Notes under the pieces: model-generated
The model's input: only the letters and a program-made list of their open reading frames with translations
The model's database searches: none
What the model was told of the DNA's origin: nothing
Shown: positions 6,684 through 15,496 of the stretch, in pieces
How the letters are laid out: each line of letters opens with the position of its first letter
How positions within the stretch are numbered: position 1 is the first letter of the stretch
Position numbers and translations under genes: made by a program
NCBI RefSeq assembly: GCF_021531355.1
Contig: NZ_JADYTS010000017.1
Span: forward strand, 1-43,697
Reading direction: 5' to 3'
Length of the DNA stretch: 43,697 nucleotides
Origin: Leyella stercorea
GTDB taxonomy: Bacteria > Bacteroidota > Bacteroidia > Bacteroidales > Bacteroidaceae

Positions 6684-9380
6684 TTAGAACTGCACGCTAA
6701 CTCCCACCGAATATGTACGATATGTAGGATAACACCGTTTGTCGTCAATGCCCATTGACGAGTTGACAACATAGGAGTTGATCATTGGTGTGAGTCCACT
6801 GTAGGAAGTGATAGTTGCAAGATTGTTAACGCTGCACGATACACGCAGCGAGCGCACAACGCGACTCTTCAGCGGAACATTGTAGCCTATGGTGAGATAC
6901 TCGAAGTTGAGATAGTCGCCACGTTCAAGCCAATAGTCCGACACATTCTGGTCGACAATGTTACGTTCGGGCGCGCCTTTCAGCACGTTGTATATAGGGA
7001 ACGACGACATATTGTTGTATGCCAAAGCCGTACCGTTGAATATTTTGTGTCCGAAGGCTCCATTCATTTGCAGCGACATATAGAAGTCCTTATAGCGCAG
7101 CGAGATGTTCGAACCCAGCGTAGCCTTAGGTGTAGCCTGTCCGCAAATGCGTCGGTCGCCACCATCGCCGAAGTCAATTGTTCCGTTGTTGTCGAGGTCT
7201 TCAATCTTATACTTCATAGTGCCTTGCTCGTCCTTGTAAAGTCCTGTGCAGTGCGGCAGATAGAACACGCCCAAGGGCTGGCCCACAATCTGATAGAGCA
7301 CATGATTGTTGTCGCCACCGTTCTGACCAGCTCCGTCTATAGAGCCTATAGCAGTGATCTTGGCAGCCGACATGTTCATACCATTATAGTTGCCCGACAG
7401 CGACAGCAGCTTGTTCTTCTGCAACGAGAGGTTCATACTTATATTCAGATCAACGTCCTTAGTCTGAACCGGTGCTATAGAAAAACCTATTTCAAGACCC
7501 TGATTGGACATCGAACCTATATTTGCCAACAACTTGTCATAAGCGAACGGCGGCACCGGCACGTCGTACGAGTAGAGCATGTCGGAAGTCTTAGAGTAGT
7601 AATACTCAGCGGTAAGCATCAGTCGGTTATGCCACAATCCTATCTCTCCACCGATATTGAATGTCGACTTTGTCTCCCACATCAGGTCGGGGTTGTTGTT
7701 GCGTATTGTGCCGAGCGTCACCGTTGGAGTATTATTCACCGGAACGATGCCCGTCTGCTGCACATTGTTCATTGTGGTGTAGGCAGAGATTCCACCGAGA
7801 TTGCCCGAACGTCCGTAACCGGCTCGCAGCTTCAATGTGTTGATACCATTAAAATCACGCAAGAAGCCTTCCTTCTTGACATCCCATTCAGCCGATACCG
7901 AAGGGAAGAATCCCCAAGTATGGTTGTCGCCCACCATCGACGAACCGTCGCCACGCATGGTAAGCGTCAGCTTATACTTATTATATAATGTATATGAAGC
8001 GTTGGCCATAACAGATGCCAACGACAGGTCCTCGTATGTGCTGCCCGTAGCACCATAAGGACGCGACGACGTAGCACCAATATTGTCGTAGCCGAAATCA
8101 TTGGTTGTTATGCCTTTGGCACGACTCCAGAATGCCGTACGTTCCTGATAGTGATACTCAGCAGACAATCCGGCAGAGAGAGCGTGTGCTCCCCACGTAT
8201 GCGCATAGTCGAGCGATACGTTGCCAAGATACTCCTGATTCTTGAACTCACCACGATAGACATTGCCCTGCGCCCACACCCATGTCGGACAAAACTCGGA
8301 GTTCTCATCAGACGAATAGGAATAGCTGCCGAATGCCGACAGCTTGAGCGACGGCGCAAGATTGTACACCAGGCGCATGTGTGTATTGAAGTACATCTCC
8401 TTTTGGTCGCTTCGTTCGGCAAGAACGGCACCGGGAGGATTGATGCGATAAGCCGAACCGTTCTTGATCCAATTGCCATTGGCATCGCGTCCGGCAGGAT
8501 ATGTAGGGTTCTGGCATGCTGCTGAATAGAAAAGCATCTGCGGGTCGAATATGTCATTGTTCTTGTATGTAGAACCGAACACACCGAAGTCGCCCGTCAG
8601 ACGATTGTCGAAGGCATGTTGCATGACATCAATCTTTGCCACGAAATTGTTGTAGTCCTTATCCTTGATGATGGTATTGTGGTCGATATATCCAAACGAA
8701 GCACGATAGTTGGACTGCTCCGAACCGCCGCTGAACGCCAGGTAATGGTTCTGCACAAATCCGGTTCGGGTGATGACATCATAGAAGTTGTTGTTGAATC
8801 CGCCATTGTTGGCATGCACACCGAGCCGTTTGGCAGTGGCGAGATATTCGTCAGCCGACAGCATATTGAGTTTCTTCGACATCGACTCAATACCTATATT
8901 AGTCTCATACGAAATCTGGAATCCCTTGCCCGTACCCTTCTTGGTCTTCACCTCTATCACGCCCGAAGCGCCACGCGAACCATACAGAGCAGTCTCGGAA
9001 GCATTCTTCAGCACCGAGAAACTCTCAATGTCGGCAGGATAGATAGTGGACAGTGTGGCAATGTCGCTCGTCACGCCGTCGATGATGACAAGCGGGTCGT
9101 TGCCTCCAACAATAGATGTGGTACCACGCACTCTTACTGACGACAGCTGAGCCATGCGGTCCATGCCGTTGGACGTGACATTGACACCGGTAGCATTGCC
9201 GTTCAACACATCGAGAGCATTGTTTATGATACCTTTGTTCTGAACCTTCAGATAAGTTGGAATTGTATCGCGCTGCACACGCAGTTCCTGCACCTGTGCT
9301 GCTATCGGAGTTGTGACAAACAGCGACAGTCCTGCCGCTGCTAAAACGTAGGGATATAGTTTCAGCTGTTGTCCAATCAT
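6684..9380 (-). CDS. SusC/RagA-like TonB-dependent outer-membrane transporter
   Basis: The 898-residue protein has a signal peptide (about residues 1-29), the SusC plug-domain signature (SSVRVRGTTSIVGGNDPLVI, then ALYGSRGASGVIEV) and a long beta-barrel ending in SVQF with a terminal phenylalanine, as expected for BAM insertion. It is 100-150 residues shorter than many SusC proteins because the N-terminal carboxypeptidase-D-like domain is missing: the plug follows the signal peptide after about 40 residues. It imports oligosaccharides bound by the SusD protein using TonB energy. The pair is transcribed on the minus strand, divergent from the flippase gene. The 110-base divergent spacer contains a perfect 12-bp palindrome (CAAATTAATTTG, 9423-9434) that could be an operator. 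Confidence 0.95.
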   Translation of the reverse strand: MIGQQLKLYPYVLAAAGLSLFVTTPIAAQVQELRVQRDTIPTYLKVQNKGIINNALDVLNGNATGVNVTSNGMDRMAQLSSVRVRGTTSIVGGNDPLVIIDGVTSDIATLSTIYPADIESFSVLKNASETALYGSRGASGVIEVKTKKGTGKGFQISYETNIGIESMSKKLNMLSADEYLATAKRLGVHANNGGFNNNFYDVITRTGFVQNHYLAFSGGSEQSNYRASFGYIDHNTIIKDKDYNNFVAKIDVMQHAFDNRLTGDFGVFGSTYKNNDIFDPQMLFYSAACQNPTYPAGRDANGNWIKNGSAYRINPPGAVLAERSDQKEMYFNTHMRLVYNLAPSLKLSAFGSYSYSSDENSEFCPTWVWAQGNVYRGEFKNQEYLGNVSLDYAHTWGAHALSAGLSAEYHYQERTAFWSRAKGITTNDFGYDNIGATSSRPYGATGSTYEDLSLASVMANASYTLYNKYKLTLTMRGDGSSMVGDNHTWGFFPSVSAEWDVKKEGFLRDFNGINTLKLRAGYGRSGNLGGISAYTTMNNVQQTGIVPVNNTPTVTLGTIRNNNPDLMWETKSTFNIGGEIGLWHNRLMLTAEYYYSKTSDMLYSYDVPVPPFAYDKLLANIGSMSNQGLEIGFSIAPVQTKDVDLNISMNLSLQKNKLLSLSGNYNGMNMSAAKITAIGSIDGAGQNGGDNNHVLYQIVGQPLGVFYLPHCTGLYKDEQGTMKYKIEDLDNNGTIDFGDGGDRRICGQATPKATLGSNISLRYKDFYMSLQMNGAFGHKIFNGTALAYNNMSSFPIYNVLKGAPERNIVDQNVSDYWLERGDYLNFEYLTIGYNVPLKSRVVRSLRVSCSVNNLATITSYSGLTPMINSYVVNSSMGIDDKRCYPTYRTYSVGVSVQF

Positions 9381-9490
9381 AGGGTTTTGGTGTTTTAGGT
9401 TTATTATAATGGTGCTAAGTTACAAATTAATTTGCAATTAGATGTTAATGCACAGATAATATTTTAACTTTTATATCGTTAGTGAATATA

Positions 9491-10945
9491 ATGAAGAATA
9501 ATAACGGCAGCTATTCGCACATATTAAAATACACGAGCCTTTTTGGTGGCGTGCAGATGCTCAACATACTTATCGGACTGATTCGCAACAAACTTGTTGC
9601 CGTATTGCTTGGTCCGTTGGGTATGGGCATTGTCGCATTATATACGTCGACTATCAATTTCATTGTCAATACATCCAACCTCGGCATTCATGCCAGTGCA
9701 GTAAAAGAACTGTCGCAGGCTTTCGAGACGGGCGACACTGGTTTGCTAAATCACAAGATACACGTGCTCAGACACTGGACGTGCATTACGTCGCTATTGG
9801 GCATGATGGCGTTCGCATGCCTGTCGCCATTACTCAGCAGGTGGACATTCGCCACCTACAACTACACCATACAATTCATCTGTCTTGCTCCGGTAGTTGC
9901 CATTACCATCATTGCATTGGGCGAAACGGCTATACTTAAAGCCACCCGACTGCTGCGCCAGCTTGCCATCGTATCCGTATGCGGTGCTGTGGGCGTACTG
10001 GCTGTGTCGGTACCGATATATTGGATATACGGTTGCGATGGCATAGTGGCGTCGCTTGTGCTTATGGCTGTAGTGCAGGCACTTACCGTAACAGCCTATT
10101 CGCTGCGCCGCTATCCGCTCAGTTTCGCCATAAGCAAGGCGTGTGTGCACGAAGGTAGGGCATTCCTCGGGCTTGGCATCGCCTTTGTAGTGTCGGGCAT
10201 TATGGGCAGTGGCGTCGAGATGGCGATAAGAGCCTATCTGAGCAACGCTGCCGACATAGCCACCGTAGGACTCTACAATGCTGTGTATGCTATGGTGTTC
10301 ACATACGCTGGCATTGTGTTTACGGCTATGGACACCGACTATTTTCCTCGTCTTTCGGGCATAAGCAGCAACGGCAGCGAACTCAACGATGCCGTAAACC
10401 GACAGATTGGTGCAACCATGGCTATCGTCTCGCCCCTCGCTGTACTCTTCATACTGTGCATGCCCGTGCTTTTGCCATTGCTGTACAGCGGAAAGTTCGC
10501 CGCAGCTCTGCCTATGCTGCAGGTTGCAGCGCTTTCGATGTACTGTCGCGGAGTGTATCTGCCTATTGAATATGTGGCTTTGTCACGCGGCGACTCAAAA
10601 ACGTTTATTGTGGTGGAAGTATTCAGCGGAGTGCTGCTCGTGTCGTTTGTAGTGCTGGGATTTGAGACGCTCGGTCTGAAGGGAATGGGTATAGGCATCA
10701 CGGCAGCCTACTTTGTCGAGATGTTTTTCGCATGGGCAGTGTGCCGTATGAGGTACGGCTACCGGATGTCGGGCACCATCATCAAGACCACCATACCGCA
10801 CATGGTTTGCGGACTTTGCATGTATGCCATAACAAACGTAGGCAACACCTTATGGTATTGCCTACTTGGAGTGATGGTTTTCGTTATCGACGCATTTCTG
10901 TCGATAAGTTCTATACGCGAAAACGTTGGTAAATTAAAACGTTGA
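9491..10945 (+). CDS. Wzx/O-antigen-translocase-type polysaccharide flippase (MOP superfamily)
   Basis: The product (484 residues from the ATG at 9491; a GTG at 9482 is possible) is a polytopic membrane protein with about 12-14 hydrophobic segments, starting SLFGGVQMLNILIGLIRNKL and containing the LLGPLGMGIVALY turn typical of oligosaccharide flippases. Proteins of this kind move undecaprenyl-linked glycans across the inner membrane. It lies alone, divergent from susC and convergent with the GH20 gene, whose end is only eight bases away with no terminator between. Usually such genes lie in capsule or O-antigen clusters; here there are no glycosyltransferases, so its substrate is unknown. Confidence 0.85.
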   Translation: MKNNNGSYSHILKYTSLFGGVQMLNILIGLIRNKLVAVLLGPLGMGIVALYTSTINFIVNTSNLGIHASAVKELSQAFETGDTGLLNHKIHVLRHWTCITSLLGMMAFACLSPLLSRWTFATYNYTIQFICLAPVVAITIIALGETAILKATRLLRQLAIVSVCGAVGVLAVSVPIYWIYGCDGIVASLVLMAVVQALTVTAYSLRRYPLSFAISKACVHEGRAFLGLGIAFVVSGIMGSGVEMAIRAYLSNAADIATVGLYNAVYAMVFTYAGIVFTAMDTDYFPRLSGISSNGSELNDAVNRQIGATMAIVSPLAVLFILCMPVLLPLLYSGKFAAALPMLQVAALSMYCRGVYLPIEYVALSRGDSKTFIVVEVFSGVLLVSFVVLGFETLGLKGMGIGITAAYFVEMFFAWAVCRMRYGYRMSGTIIKTTIPHMVCGLCMYAITNVGNTLWYCLLGVMVFVIDAFLSISSIRENVGKLKR

Positions 10946-10953
10946 CATTATCA

Positions 10954-12840
10954 TTACGGCATGACAACCGTGGCTGAGAACATCCATTTTACGAGTCGAG
11001 TCTCTTTAGCCTGGAACTTGCCTACGGGCAACTTCAGCACCAGCTTGTTCCAACCCTTGTTCAATCGGATGGCGACGGGCGGACGCGATACGCAGTTCTC
11101 GTTGCGCATCGGCAGTTCGTTGGTGCGTTCGGTGTGGGTGTTTGTCCACACGGGGGGCATTATCTCATTGCCGTTAATCCATGCACGGCTGCCCTTATAG
11201 TCCCACGTTCCGGCACGTGGTGGCAGATCGCTTTCCGAACGGCTGTAGTTGTAAGTTTCCAGATACAGATGCGCCGTACACGCTTTCTTCGAGTAAATCC
11301 AGCGTGTGGCGTATGCCGTACTGTTCTCCTTAGGGTCTTTGTAGAATTCCGGAACGAGCGTTCCCCAGACATGGCGCAGATAGATTCCGTTACCTGTAAT
11401 GGTGCGCGAATTGTACGTATTGCCGTTGTATTCATACGATTTCACATCAGTAGCAGGCGTGCCAACAGCTGCAAGATGTTCTTCGGGTGGGAAACTCATC
11501 TGCAGATTGCCGTCGTTGGGGAATGCGTCGGTGATGCGCCACTCCACGCCAGCCTGACGCTCGTAGGCAAACGGCTGTCCCTTCAACGTGTGCTGCTTGT
11601 GCCACAGCATACGGTTCTCAAACTCGGCAAACTCAGCCTTCTGCTCTGGTTCGTCGTCCCACAACAGCGTAGTCTTTCCGTCGAAATAGCCACGGCCTCC
11701 ACCTCGCCATGCACGTTCAGCCAGTGTGAGCATGTAGGGATAGAAGTTGTTCTCGTCGAGAAGCTGTCGGGTGTTATCTATATAGCGGTCGTTCCAGAAC
11801 GCTATGATGCAGCCAGCAAGGTCGTCGCCGCCCATCGGCTGATTGTAAATGCGGGAGTTGAAGAGCGCCACGAGGTCGGCATAGTTGTCGAAGTGGTTGG
11901 CATAGTGGAAACGGCAGTCGATGGCAGGAATGCCGGGCTGCGCCTTGCCACGATAACTCCACAACTGCGTCATGTCAATCTCGCCCTTCTTATATTTCCA
12001 ACCAGGATTCCACGAAATCACTTTCTTGCCCTTTGAACGGACAAACGCTACCATCTCTGGCACGAACTGAGGATTGGTGAACTGCACTTCGTCTGTTCCT
12101 ATATGCAGATATGGCACATCGAGAGCGTCGCAAGCCTCAGCTATGATGTCCTTCATTATGCGTGTGCCCTCAGCAGTCTGCATGCCGAAGCCGAAGGTGC
12201 GCTCAAAGGCTGCGCTATGACCCGGCATGTCAATCTCAGGGATGAGCAATACATGGTGCTGGCGGCAGAACTCAACGAGGTCGCGAGCCTCAGCCAGTGT
12301 GTAATACTTGCCCTTCGAGCGCTCCATATTGGCAGGTGCGTTGAGCTGCGGATACTTTTTGCTCTCCAGTCGCCACGCCTGATTCTCGGTGAGATGCCAG
12401 TGGAAGGTGTTTATCTTGAAGCGGCTGAGCATGGCTATTTCAGCCTTCAACTCGTCCATGGGAATGTAGCTGCGACCAATGTCGTGCATAAAGCCACGAA
12501 TGCGGAACGCCGGCCAGTCGGTGATTTCGCACAACGGCAAGAGCTGTTTGCCCTTCTTGTCTGTCTTCAGTTGTGCCATGGTCTGACGTGCCCAATATAG
12601 TCCGCGCTGTGTTGTCGCCTCAATGTTTACGCCCTTCGACGTTATTAGTATGTGGTAAGCCTCATCCTGGAATATGGCTCCGTCGATGTTGTTCACTATC
12701 TTTTCGTTCACAGGCACATCAGCCTTGACATACTTGCCCGTGAATGCAGACTTTTGCGGCATGGGCAGCAATGGCGGTATTGAGGCATGAGCCAAGCAGC
12801 AGAATACGGTAATTAGTAGAGTAGTAAATAAACGTTTCAT
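10954..12840 (-). CDS. Family 20 glycoside hydrolase (beta-N-acetylhexosaminidase-like), secreted
   Basis: The 628-residue protein starts at the ATG at 12840, giving the signal peptide MKRLFTTLLITVFCCLAHAS. A GH20 N-terminal domain (about 20-110) is followed by the TIM barrel: RIRGFMHDIGRSYIP, NTFHWHLTENQAWR, LLIPEIDMPGHS and HIGTDEVQF, where Asp250-Glu251 are the polarising and acid/base residues. The usual motif is HxGGDE; here the second glycine is threonine. Residues about 460-628 form an extra beta-rich C-terminal module (GTWDYKGSRAWINGNEI) like those on sugar-hydrolase accessory domains. Likely role: release of terminal beta-GlcNAc/GalNAc. It is last in the HAD-SGNH-YhcH-GH20 gene order, 91 bases after yhcH, with a hairpin repeat between. 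Confidence 0.88.
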   Translation of the reverse strand: MKRLFTTLLITVFCCLAHASIPPLLPMPQKSAFTGKYVKADVPVNEKIVNNIDGAIFQDEAYHILITSKGVNIEATTQRGLYWARQTMAQLKTDKKGKQLLPLCEITDWPAFRIRGFMHDIGRSYIPMDELKAEIAMLSRFKINTFHWHLTENQAWRLESKKYPQLNAPANMERSKGKYYTLAEARDLVEFCRQHHVLLIPEIDMPGHSAAFERTFGFGMQTAEGTRIMKDIIAEACDALDVPYLHIGTDEVQFTNPQFVPEMVAFVRSKGKKVISWNPGWKYKKGEIDMTQLWSYRGKAQPGIPAIDCRFHYANHFDNYADLVALFNSRIYNQPMGGDDLAGCIIAFWNDRYIDNTRQLLDENNFYPYMLTLAERAWRGGGRGYFDGKTTLLWDDEPEQKAEFAEFENRMLWHKQHTLKGQPFAYERQAGVEWRITDAFPNDGNLQMSFPPEEHLAAVGTPATDVKSYEYNGNTYNSRTITGNGIYLRHVWGTLVPEFYKDPKENSTAYATRWIYSKKACTAHLYLETYNYSRSESDLPPRAGTWDYKGSRAWINGNEIMPPVWTNTHTERTNELPMRNENCVSRPPVAIRLNKGWNKLVLKLPVGKFQAKETRLVKWMFSATVVMP

Positions 12841-12851
12841 ATATAATAGTA

Positions 12852-12896
12852 AGAGGGGGTGCCAAAACATTAATATCATATTTTGACACACCCTTC
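12852..12896 (-). repeat. 3' hairpin repeat, copy 2
   Basis: Read on the minus strand it is an imperfect inverted repeat with arms GGAAGGGTGTGTCAAAATAT and GTTTTGGCACCCCCTCTT. It has the same AGGGTGTGTCA start as copy 1 at 29-74. It lies between the YhcH-like and GH20 genes and might attenuate transcription between them. Confidence 0.45.
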
Positions 12897-12931
12897 CATG
12901 CAATAGTTAGTTTTAAAAAAATATCTTTATT

Positions 12932-13378
12932 TTAGAGCTTCACCTTAACGCAAAGCTTGCGCAACTTGCCCTCGCCGATGATAGGCGCATGCGGATCCTC
13001 GGGCCAAACAATCATGAACTGTCCCGGCTGCAGATTGATGTAGCTTGTGGCAGGCTCGGTGTAGAGTTCGCAGTCAGCTGCTTCGTCGTATGGTTTGGTC
13101 AGATTGGTGCAGTCCTCAAGCGGTTTCCAGCCTATCACCTCTACTCCATCGAGCGGAATATGGATGTCGATATACTGGCGATGAACCTCAAGCACCTGCT
13201 TGTCGGCTGTCACGCAAGTAGGATTGGTGTTGTTGATGAACAGATTGTCGCCGTCGATGTCAATGCGTCCGCATGGAGTGTTGAGCAGGTCGTGGCTCTT
13301 GACATAGTCGAATACTTTCTTGAACAGTGGGTGCAGCGACTCGATGCGGTCGCTATGCTTAAGTGTTGATACGATCAT
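12932..13378 (-). CDS. YhcH/YjgK/YiaL family protein (NanQ-like sugar anomerase candidate)
   Basis: The 148-residue cupin-like protein matches the YhcH/YjgK/YiaL family in length and motifs: EVHRQYIDIHIPL supplies Glu64, His66 and His73, and VWPEDPHAP supplies His130, the expected metal site. In E. coli the member YhcH (NanQ) speeds anomerisation of sialic acid; other members act on other sugars. Six bases separate it from the upstream SGNH gene, so the two are co-transcribed. Together with GH20 genes it hints that sialylated or other acidic/amino-sugar glycans are used, but no sialidase or Neu5Ac lyase is present in this window, so the substrate is open. Confidence 0.88.
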   Translation of the reverse strand: MIVSTLKHSDRIESLHPLFKKVFDYVKSHDLLNTPCGRIDIDGDNLFINNTNPTCVTADKQVLEVHRQYIDIHIPLDGVEVIGWKPLEDCTNLTKPYDEAADCELYTEPATSYINLQPGQFMIVWPEDPHAPIIGEGKLRKLCVKVKL

Positions 13379-13384
13379 AGATTT

Positions 13385-14497
13385 TTATTTTTTAGTTAAT
13401 ATTGTTCTTATCTTGCGCTTGTAGGCCTCAGCGTAGGCACGGCAACCGGTGTCGTTGGGGTGGGTTCCCTCAATCATGTCGTCCTCCTTGAGCTTTATCT
13501 CGCTGCCATACATATAATACAGTCCCTTAACACCTTCGGCCTGAAGCTGCTTGTAGGCCTTGTGCAGAGCCTGACTTGCACGACGATAGTGGCCGGCTAT
13601 GTCGGCACGGAAGATGCTGTCGGGTTGTGGATGGTTCTCAACCAGCAATATCGGAGCCTTGCTCACGCTGCGAAGCTTGCGCACTCCAGCCAATACCCGC
13701 TTGGTGATTTCGGCTACGGGCAGGTTGTTGCTGTTGGGGATGGGGTCGAGTACGAACAGACGTGCGTCTATCTCGCCCAACATGTCGAACACGGCTGGCT
13801 CCATATAGGCGCTGCCCGAGAATCCGAGATTAATCAAAGGAAAGCCCATCTCGCGACCTACGATGTTGGGAATGGACATGCCCGGACGCGAAGGCGATGC
13901 TCCGTGAATGATTGACGAGCCGTAAATCACTACGGGACGCTCCTTCGACTGGCGCATAAACTGGAAGTTGCTCTTGCTGTCAACACCCACGGCAAGCCAT
14001 TTCACGCCATTGTAGTTGGGCAGATACAGGGTGTATTCGGTACTGCGATTGGCAGGAACCGAGAGCTTGGGGAAGGATATTGTTATGGTGTCGCCCTTCA
14101 TGCTCCATCGCATATGGTTGCCTATCCAGTGCATCTTGCCGTCAGCGGCTTTGCCGTAGAGGTCGACACCCGAGTGAACCATGCCCGAGAGGTTGAACGT
14201 GCCGTAGTTGTGCGATGTGCAGACATACTTGACTGCGATGTTGGGCGATGTTGTGACGAAGCGCACGGTGAGTCCGGCGGTCATCGTTGAGTTGCCCCAA
14301 ACTCTTCCAGGCACAGTGGCCTTGAAGCGCTGCGGCAGTCGGTTGTACGACTTTCCCATCTCCTTGTTCCAAGCACGGCCGCAGATGTAAGGCTCGTTGG
14401 CATCGGTAGGGTTCATCCATTTGGTCTGGGCATTTACCATAGCAGGGATGCCCACAATGATAATCAGTAAAGAACGTAGAATAGTAGAAATTTTCAT
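13385..14497 (-). CDS. SGNH/GDSL hydrolase with N-terminal GxDLY domain, secreted
   Basis: The 370-residue protein has a signal peptide (1-23), a beta-sandwich N-terminal domain with the GVDLY motif at residues 110-114 that names this family, and a C-terminal SGNH hydrolase domain: block I YGSSIIHG with nucleophile candidate Ser195, block II NLGFSGSAYMEP, block III near VLDPIPNSNN, and block V EGTHPND with His346. The expected aspartate three residues before the histidine is Glu343 here. Such enzymes remove acetyl or other acyl groups from carbohydrates. Its position six bases before the YhcH-like gene and upstream of GH20 suggests de-acylation of the same glycan, for instance O-acetylated sugars. 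The exact ester is not known. Confidence 0.87.
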   Translation of the reverse strand: MKISTILRSLLIIIVGIPAMVNAQTKWMNPTDANEPYICGRAWNKEMGKSYNRLPQRFKATVPGRVWGNSTMTAGLTVRFVTTSPNIAVKYVCTSHNYGTFNLSGMVHSGVDLYGKAADGKMHWIGNHMRWSMKGDTITISFPKLSVPANRSTEYTLYLPNYNGVKWLAVGVDSKSNFQFMRQSKERPVVIYGSSIIHGASPSRPGMSIPNIVGREMGFPLINLGFSGSAYMEPAVFDMLGEIDARLFVLDPIPNSNNLPVAEITKRVLAGVRKLRSVSKAPILLVENHPQPDSIFRADIAGHYRRASQALHKAYKQLQAEGVKGLYYMYGSEIKLKEDDMIEGTHPNDTGCRAYAEAYKRKIRTILTKK

Positions 14498-14567
14498 AGT
14501 TTTCAGTTGTTTTGCAGTTTATGGTCAGTCGTTCTATAGCTTTGGGCTATTGTTGTTATAGCCCCGG

Positions 14568-15356
14568 TCAGTTGTCAATGACTCCGAAGTGTAGCAATGC
14601 GTTTCTTATGCCGTCGTCGTCGACGCTTGTGGTGACATAGTCGGCCTCGGCCTTCACCTTGTCGAGTGCATTGCCCATGGCTACACCTACCCCGGCGGCA
14701 CTAAGCATCGACATGTCGTTGCCTCCGTCGCCAAACGCCATTGTCTCGCTTATGTCCAGTCCCATGTATTGGGCTATGGCACGTATGCCGTTGGCCTTGT
14801 CGGCTGCTGCCGATGTTATGTCGCAGAAGGCAGGATACCAGCGTGCCGATGTGCATCCCGGCAAATCGGGCAATATGCTGCGCTCCTCGTCTTCGGTGAG
14901 GAACGGCGTTATCTGTAGTATTCCCTGACGGATGACGTCGTCGACGGGCACGTCAAACTTGTCATAGTCTATCTTCAGCATGTCGTAGAAGACGTGGTTG
15001 ACAAGGTCGTTGCGGTTCACTATCTGTATGTCTTTCTTGCCCACAACCACAGCCGGCAAGTTGCGCTCTATGCAGAAGTCGACCACGGCATGGGCTTCGT
15101 CAAAGGGTATGAGGTCTTCGCGCACGGTATGGTCGCCGTACGTGCAGAGTGCTCCTGTGGCGAGTATGTAGCCGTCCATTATCTGTTCCACCTCGCGAAT
15201 GTTGTTGAGCAACTGGCGCGGACGACCCGTAGCCGTAAATATCTTAACGCCACGGTCGTGAGCCTCGTGCAACGCCTGGATTGTAGACTCGGGTATATGG
15301 TGGGTGTTGAAGCTGACGAGCGTGCCGTCAACATCAAAGAACATTGCTTTTATCAT
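14568..15356 (-). CDS. Cof-type HAD-IIB family hydrolase
   Basis: The 262-residue protein is a cytoplasmic sugar-phosphate or nucleotide phosphatase of the haloacid dehalogenase superfamily. Motif I is FFDVDGTLVSF near the N-terminus, motif II ATGRP, and motif IV MAFGDGGNDMSML, with the type IIB cap between. I start it at the ATG at 15356 (MIKAMFF); a second ATG at 15344 is also good and would place the start a more normal distance from the promoter. It is 70 bases upstream of the SGNH gene on the same strand and may head a four-gene transcript HAD-SGNH-YhcH-GH20. Substrate not determinable from sequence. Confidence 0.9.
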   Translation of the reverse strand: MIKAMFFDVDGTLVSFNTHHIPESTIQALHEAHDRGVKIFTATGRPRQLLNNIREVEQIMDGYILATGALCTYGDHTVREDLIPFDEAHAVVDFCIERNLPAVVVGKKDIQIVNRNDLVNHVFYDMLKIDYDKFDVPVDDVIRQGILQITPFLTEDEERSILPDLPGCTSARWYPAFCDITSAAADKANGIRAIAQYMGLDISETMAFGDGGNDMSMLSAAGVGVAMGNALDKVKAEADYVTTSVDDDGIRNALLHFGVIDN

Positions 15357-15364
15357 ATCACTGG

Positions 15365-15396
15365 CAAAGGTACTCAAAAAATGCCAATCATACAAA
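15365..15396 (-). promoter_or_regulatory. Promoter of the HAD-SGNH-YhcH-GH20 set
   Basis: On the minus strand TTTG (15396-15393) is followed after 20 bases by TACCTTTG (15372-15365), a full Bacteroidales -33/-7 pair. Transcription would begin within a few bases of the first ATG at 15356, so the mRNA is nearly leaderless or translation starts at 15344. Confidence 0.6.
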
Positions 15397-15468
15397 ATAC
15401 ATACTCTTGATTGTTGTCAACAATGGTATAAGAATGGTGTAAATGTGGGCTGAATCATAAAAAATGAC

Positions 15469-15476
15469 TACTTTTG
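15469..15476 (+). promoter_or_regulatory. -7 box for the helicase gene
   Basis: TACTTTTG matches TAnnTTTG. A start near 15483 would give a leader of about 170 bases that contains the whole 22-bp dyad array. Confidence 0.45.
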
Positions 15477-15496
15477 CACAGCATTAAAATGCCGTC

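Noticed and set aside
6662..6772. Upstream extension of susD by 37 codons
   Set aside because: It overlaps the 3' end of susC and would place a normal lipoprotein signal peptide inside the protein.
7047..7988. Long open frame antisense to susC (about 313 codons)
   Set aside because: It is a reading-frame shadow of a clear SusC gene; its protein has no family-like motifs.
11134..12036. 300-codon plus-strand frame within the GH20 gene
   Set aside because: Shadow of the GH20 catalytic domain on the other strand.
12841..12903. Upstream extension of the GH20 gene by 21 codons
   Set aside because: It is translated from the hairpin repeat and would bury the signal peptide.
14544..14564. Terminator between the HAD and SGNH genes
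   Set aside because: GGGCTAT/ATAGCCC hairpin is short and has no T-run on the minus strand; the genes may be co-transcribed.
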